From assembly GCA_035569235.1 (NCBI GenBank), contig DATMND010000218.1, forward strand, positions 1-7,277: a stretch of 7,277 nucleotides of DNA, read 5' to 3'. The notes below the pieces were generated by a model. That model was not told the DNA's origin and ran no database searches. It saw nothing but the letters and a program-made list of their open reading frames with translations. Positions 5,645-7,277 of the stretch are shown one piece after another (the first letter of the stretch is position 1; every line of letters starts with the position of its first letter). Made by a program: the position numbers and the translations under genes. The stretch is from JAMXLO01 sp035569235 (GTDB lineage Bacteria; Pseudomonadota; Alphaproteobacteria; Acetobacterales; Acetobacteraceae).

Positions 5645-7249
5645 TTAAGGGTCGACCGTAATCGGCGTCAGGTCCTGGAACCAGTTCTGGGCCTGCACGA
5701 AGCCGTGCACTTTCGGCGACAGCGCGCGCGGGTTAAGATCATGCACGACGAAGATCATCAGCGCCTGCTCGGATTCGTATTCGTGCAGCTTGGTCAGCAG
5801 CGCCAGCCGCTTTTCCGGGTCAAACTCCTCGAAGATCTGCTTGACCAGCGCGTCCGCTTCCGGCGTGCCGAAGTGGCCCCAATTGTTGCCAGCGGGCGAC
5901 CAGTAGGCCGTGGCAACCGGCTTGATGATGGCACTCACCGGATCCAACAGGCCACGTGAGGCGTTCATTCCATCGACGTTTGGGTATTTCGGGACGCCAG
6001 AACGGGAGACATCCAGCAGCGCGTTCCAATCCATGACATTGAACATGACCTCGAACCCGGCGTCTTCCAGTTGCTGCTTGACCAGTTCGTTCATGGGCAG
6101 CGACTGCATCTGCCCGGAGCCGGACGTGGAGATGGCCAGCGTAACCTTGCAAGGGAGGCAGTTTGCCTCCTTCAGCAGAGCGTGCGCTTTCGCCTTGTCG
6201 AATTTGTAGATCACCGGATGGCCGTAATACGGCAGGCTCGGCGGCACCTCGGTATACTCGGGTATCGCCATGCCGCCGACGAGATCCACGACATCGTCAC
6301 GGTTGATGGCGTAATTCGCCGCCTGGCGCACGCGGAGGTCCGTGAAGGGACCGCGCGTGAAGTTCAGGACGTACGGCCAGTTGTGCGGATACGTCCTGGA
6401 GACGATCTGCATCCCGGCTCGTTTCAGTACGGGGATCGCATCCGGCGCCGGCGCCTCGATGAAATTTACCTGGCCCGAGAGCAGCGCCGCGGTGCGGGTC
6501 GCGGCCTCCGGCATCGGCAGCAGCACCAGCCGATCCTGCTTCGGCACGCGCGCCTTGTCCCAGTAATCCTGGTTCGGCAACAATTCCATGCGTTCATGCG
6601 CGGTCATGCTGCCGAAGCGATAGGGGCCGGTGCCGGAGGGTTGATTGGCGTAGGCGTTCCAGTCGTAGTGGAGCGCTTCCGCCCGGCAGCGGCTGATCAT
6701 CAGCACGTAGGACATGTCGTACGGAAACAGCGATTCGACGAATTTCGTCGTGATGGCGACGGTATGGTCGTCAACCTTCTCGATGCTGTCGAAGTTCGTC
6801 AGGTAGGCGCGGGACAGGGCAAATTGCAGCGTGAAAAACTGCGGCGCCTTGGGGTCGCTGATGCGCTGGAAGTTCCAGACGACGTCGTCGGCAGTGAAGT
6901 CGCAGCCGTCATGCCACTTTACGCCCTGACGCAGGGTGAAGATCCAGCGCTTGTGGTTCGACGGATCGACATGCCATTCGGTCGCAAGGCCAGGCTTGAT
7001 ATCCGACGCCTTATCGCCCTGGGACAGATCCCAGTTGATCAAGGCGTCGTACAGATTCCAGCCGACGAATCGAAAGCCTTCAAAACCTTGGTCTGGATTG
7101 CCCGTCGTTGTCGGCAAGTCGCCCGCAGTCATCGCCACCGTCAAGACGCCAGCGGCCCGAGCCGACGGCGGGAGGGCAACGAACTCTCCAGCAACAAGGC
7201 CAGCTATTGCGCCGCACCACGTGAGCACCTTGAGGGCAGAACACGTCAT
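5645..7249 (-). CDS. ABC transporter periplasmic substrate-binding protein, family 5 (DppA/OppA type)
   Basis: Receptor of the importer encoded by the next four genes: it should bind the solute in the periplasm and hand it to the two permeases. It has 534 residues, the usual size for SBP_bac_5 proteins. Residues 1-32 look like a Sec signal peptide, with one early Lys, a hydrophobic stretch from about 8 to 27 and a likely signal peptidase I site after ARA at 30-32. Family hallmarks are the stretch RWIFTLRQGVKWHDG (101-115) followed by FTADDVVWNF (118-127), the GTGPYRF block (207-212) and the conserved RVRQAANYAINRDDVV region (306-321). The mature part has four cysteines (116, 188, 364, 367); the last two form a CLPC motif. 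The ATG at 7249 is preceded by GGAGG four bases away. Substrate could be a peptide, opine, glycoside or another amide; the sequence does not decide. Confidence 0.93.
   Translation of the reverse strand: MTCSALKVLTWCGAIAGLVAGEFVALPPSARAAGVLTVAMTAGDLPTTTGNPDQGFEGFRFVGWNLYDALINWDLSQGDKASDIKPGLATEWHVDPSNHKRWIFTLRQGVKWHDGCDFTADDVVWNFQRISDPKAPQFFTLQFALSRAYLTNFDSIEKVDDHTVAITTKFVESLFPYDMSYVLMISRCRAEALHYDWNAYANQPSGTGPYRFGSMTAHERMELLPNQDYWDKARVPKQDRLVLLPMPEAATRTAALLSGQVNFIEAPAPDAIPVLKRAGMQIVSRTYPHNWPYVLNFTRGPFTDLRVRQAANYAINRDDVVDLVGGMAIPEYTEVPPSLPYYGHPVIYKFDKAKAHALLKEANCLPCKVTLAISTSGSGQMQSLPMNELVKQQLEDAGFEVMFNVMDWNALLDVSRSGVPKYPNVDGMNASRGLLDPVSAIIKPVATAYWSPAGNNWGHFGTPEADALVKQIFEEFDPEKRLALLTKLHEYESEQALMIFVVHDLNPRALSPKVHGFVQAQNWFQDLTPITVDP
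6154..6170 (-). repeat. Small inverted repeat inside the solute-binding protein gene
   Basis: Perfect seven-base arms (GGAGGCA and TGCCTCC) around a three-base loop, within the codons for the EANCLPC segment of the binding protein. It could form a short hairpin in the mRNA. It lies in mid-gene with no U-run, so it is not a terminator, and it may be a by-product of the coding sequence. Confidence 0.4.
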
Positions 7250-7253
7250 CGTG

Positions 7254-7258
7254 CCTCC
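7254..7258 (-). promoter_or_regulatory. Ribosome binding site of the solute-binding protein gene
   Basis: GGAGG on the minus strand, four bases before the ATG at 7249. It supports that start. Only 28 bases precede the gene inside the window, so no promoter can be called. Confidence 0.75.
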
Positions 7259-7277
7259 GTTGTGGTACCTGGAGCAG

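Noticed and set aside
7205..7249. Lipoprotein signal in the solute-binding protein (Cys12 after LTW)
   Set aside because: Trp directly before the Cys does not fit a lipobox, the hydrophobic stretch continues past it, and a good signal peptidase I site (ARA at 30-32) follows.
7250..7277. Promoter upstream of the solute-binding protein
   Set aside because: Only 28 bases are available; they hold the ribosome binding site and a GGTACC palindrome but not room for a promoter.

Overview
The window is one tightly packed operon, read entirely on the minus strand from right to left. It comes from a GC-rich Gram-negative bacterium, most likely a proteobacterium of the rhizobial or Acetobacter-like alphaproteobacterial type, with a burkholderial betaproteobacterium as the alternative. 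That guess rests on base composition, the exported solute-binding protein of Gram-negative type and the look of the proteins; no marker gene is present to fix it.

In order of transcription: a periplasmic family 5 solute-binding protein (7249 to 5645), a DppB-type permease (5621 to 4665), a DppC-type permease (4668 to 3754), a DppF-type ATPase (3757 to 2705), a DppD-type ATPase (2705 to 1692), a possible 16-residue bridging ORF (1695 to 1645), a 71-residue AtzG-like/GatC-like small subunit (1648 to 1433) and an amidase-signature hydrolase (1430 to 18). All main genes look intact. Almost every junction is an ATGA or TGATG stop/start overlap, so the genes are probably translationally coupled and made as one unit.

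The first five genes form a complete peptide/opine/nickel-class ABC importer: periplasmic receptor, two membrane subunits and two nucleotide-binding subunits. The last two look like a cytoplasmic hydrolase and its small partner, similar in arrangement to AtzE-AtzG. The simplest reading is an uptake-and-hydrolysis module: an amide-containing compound (short peptide, acylated amino acid, ureide or similar) is imported and its C-N bond is cleaved inside the cell. The substrate cannot be read from sequence alone.

The first gene starts 28 bases from the right edge and the last stops 17 bases from the left edge, so the promoter, any regulator and the terminator lie outside the window. No gene-free stretch longer than 30 bases exists. 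There are no RNA genes, mobile elements or CRISPR arrays that I can see. This is mostly a recognisable catabolic transport operon. The least ordinary parts are the 16-codon ORF with a near-perfect ribosome binding site between the transporter and hydrolase halves, and the pairing of a GatC/AtzG-like subunit with a peptide-type importer.
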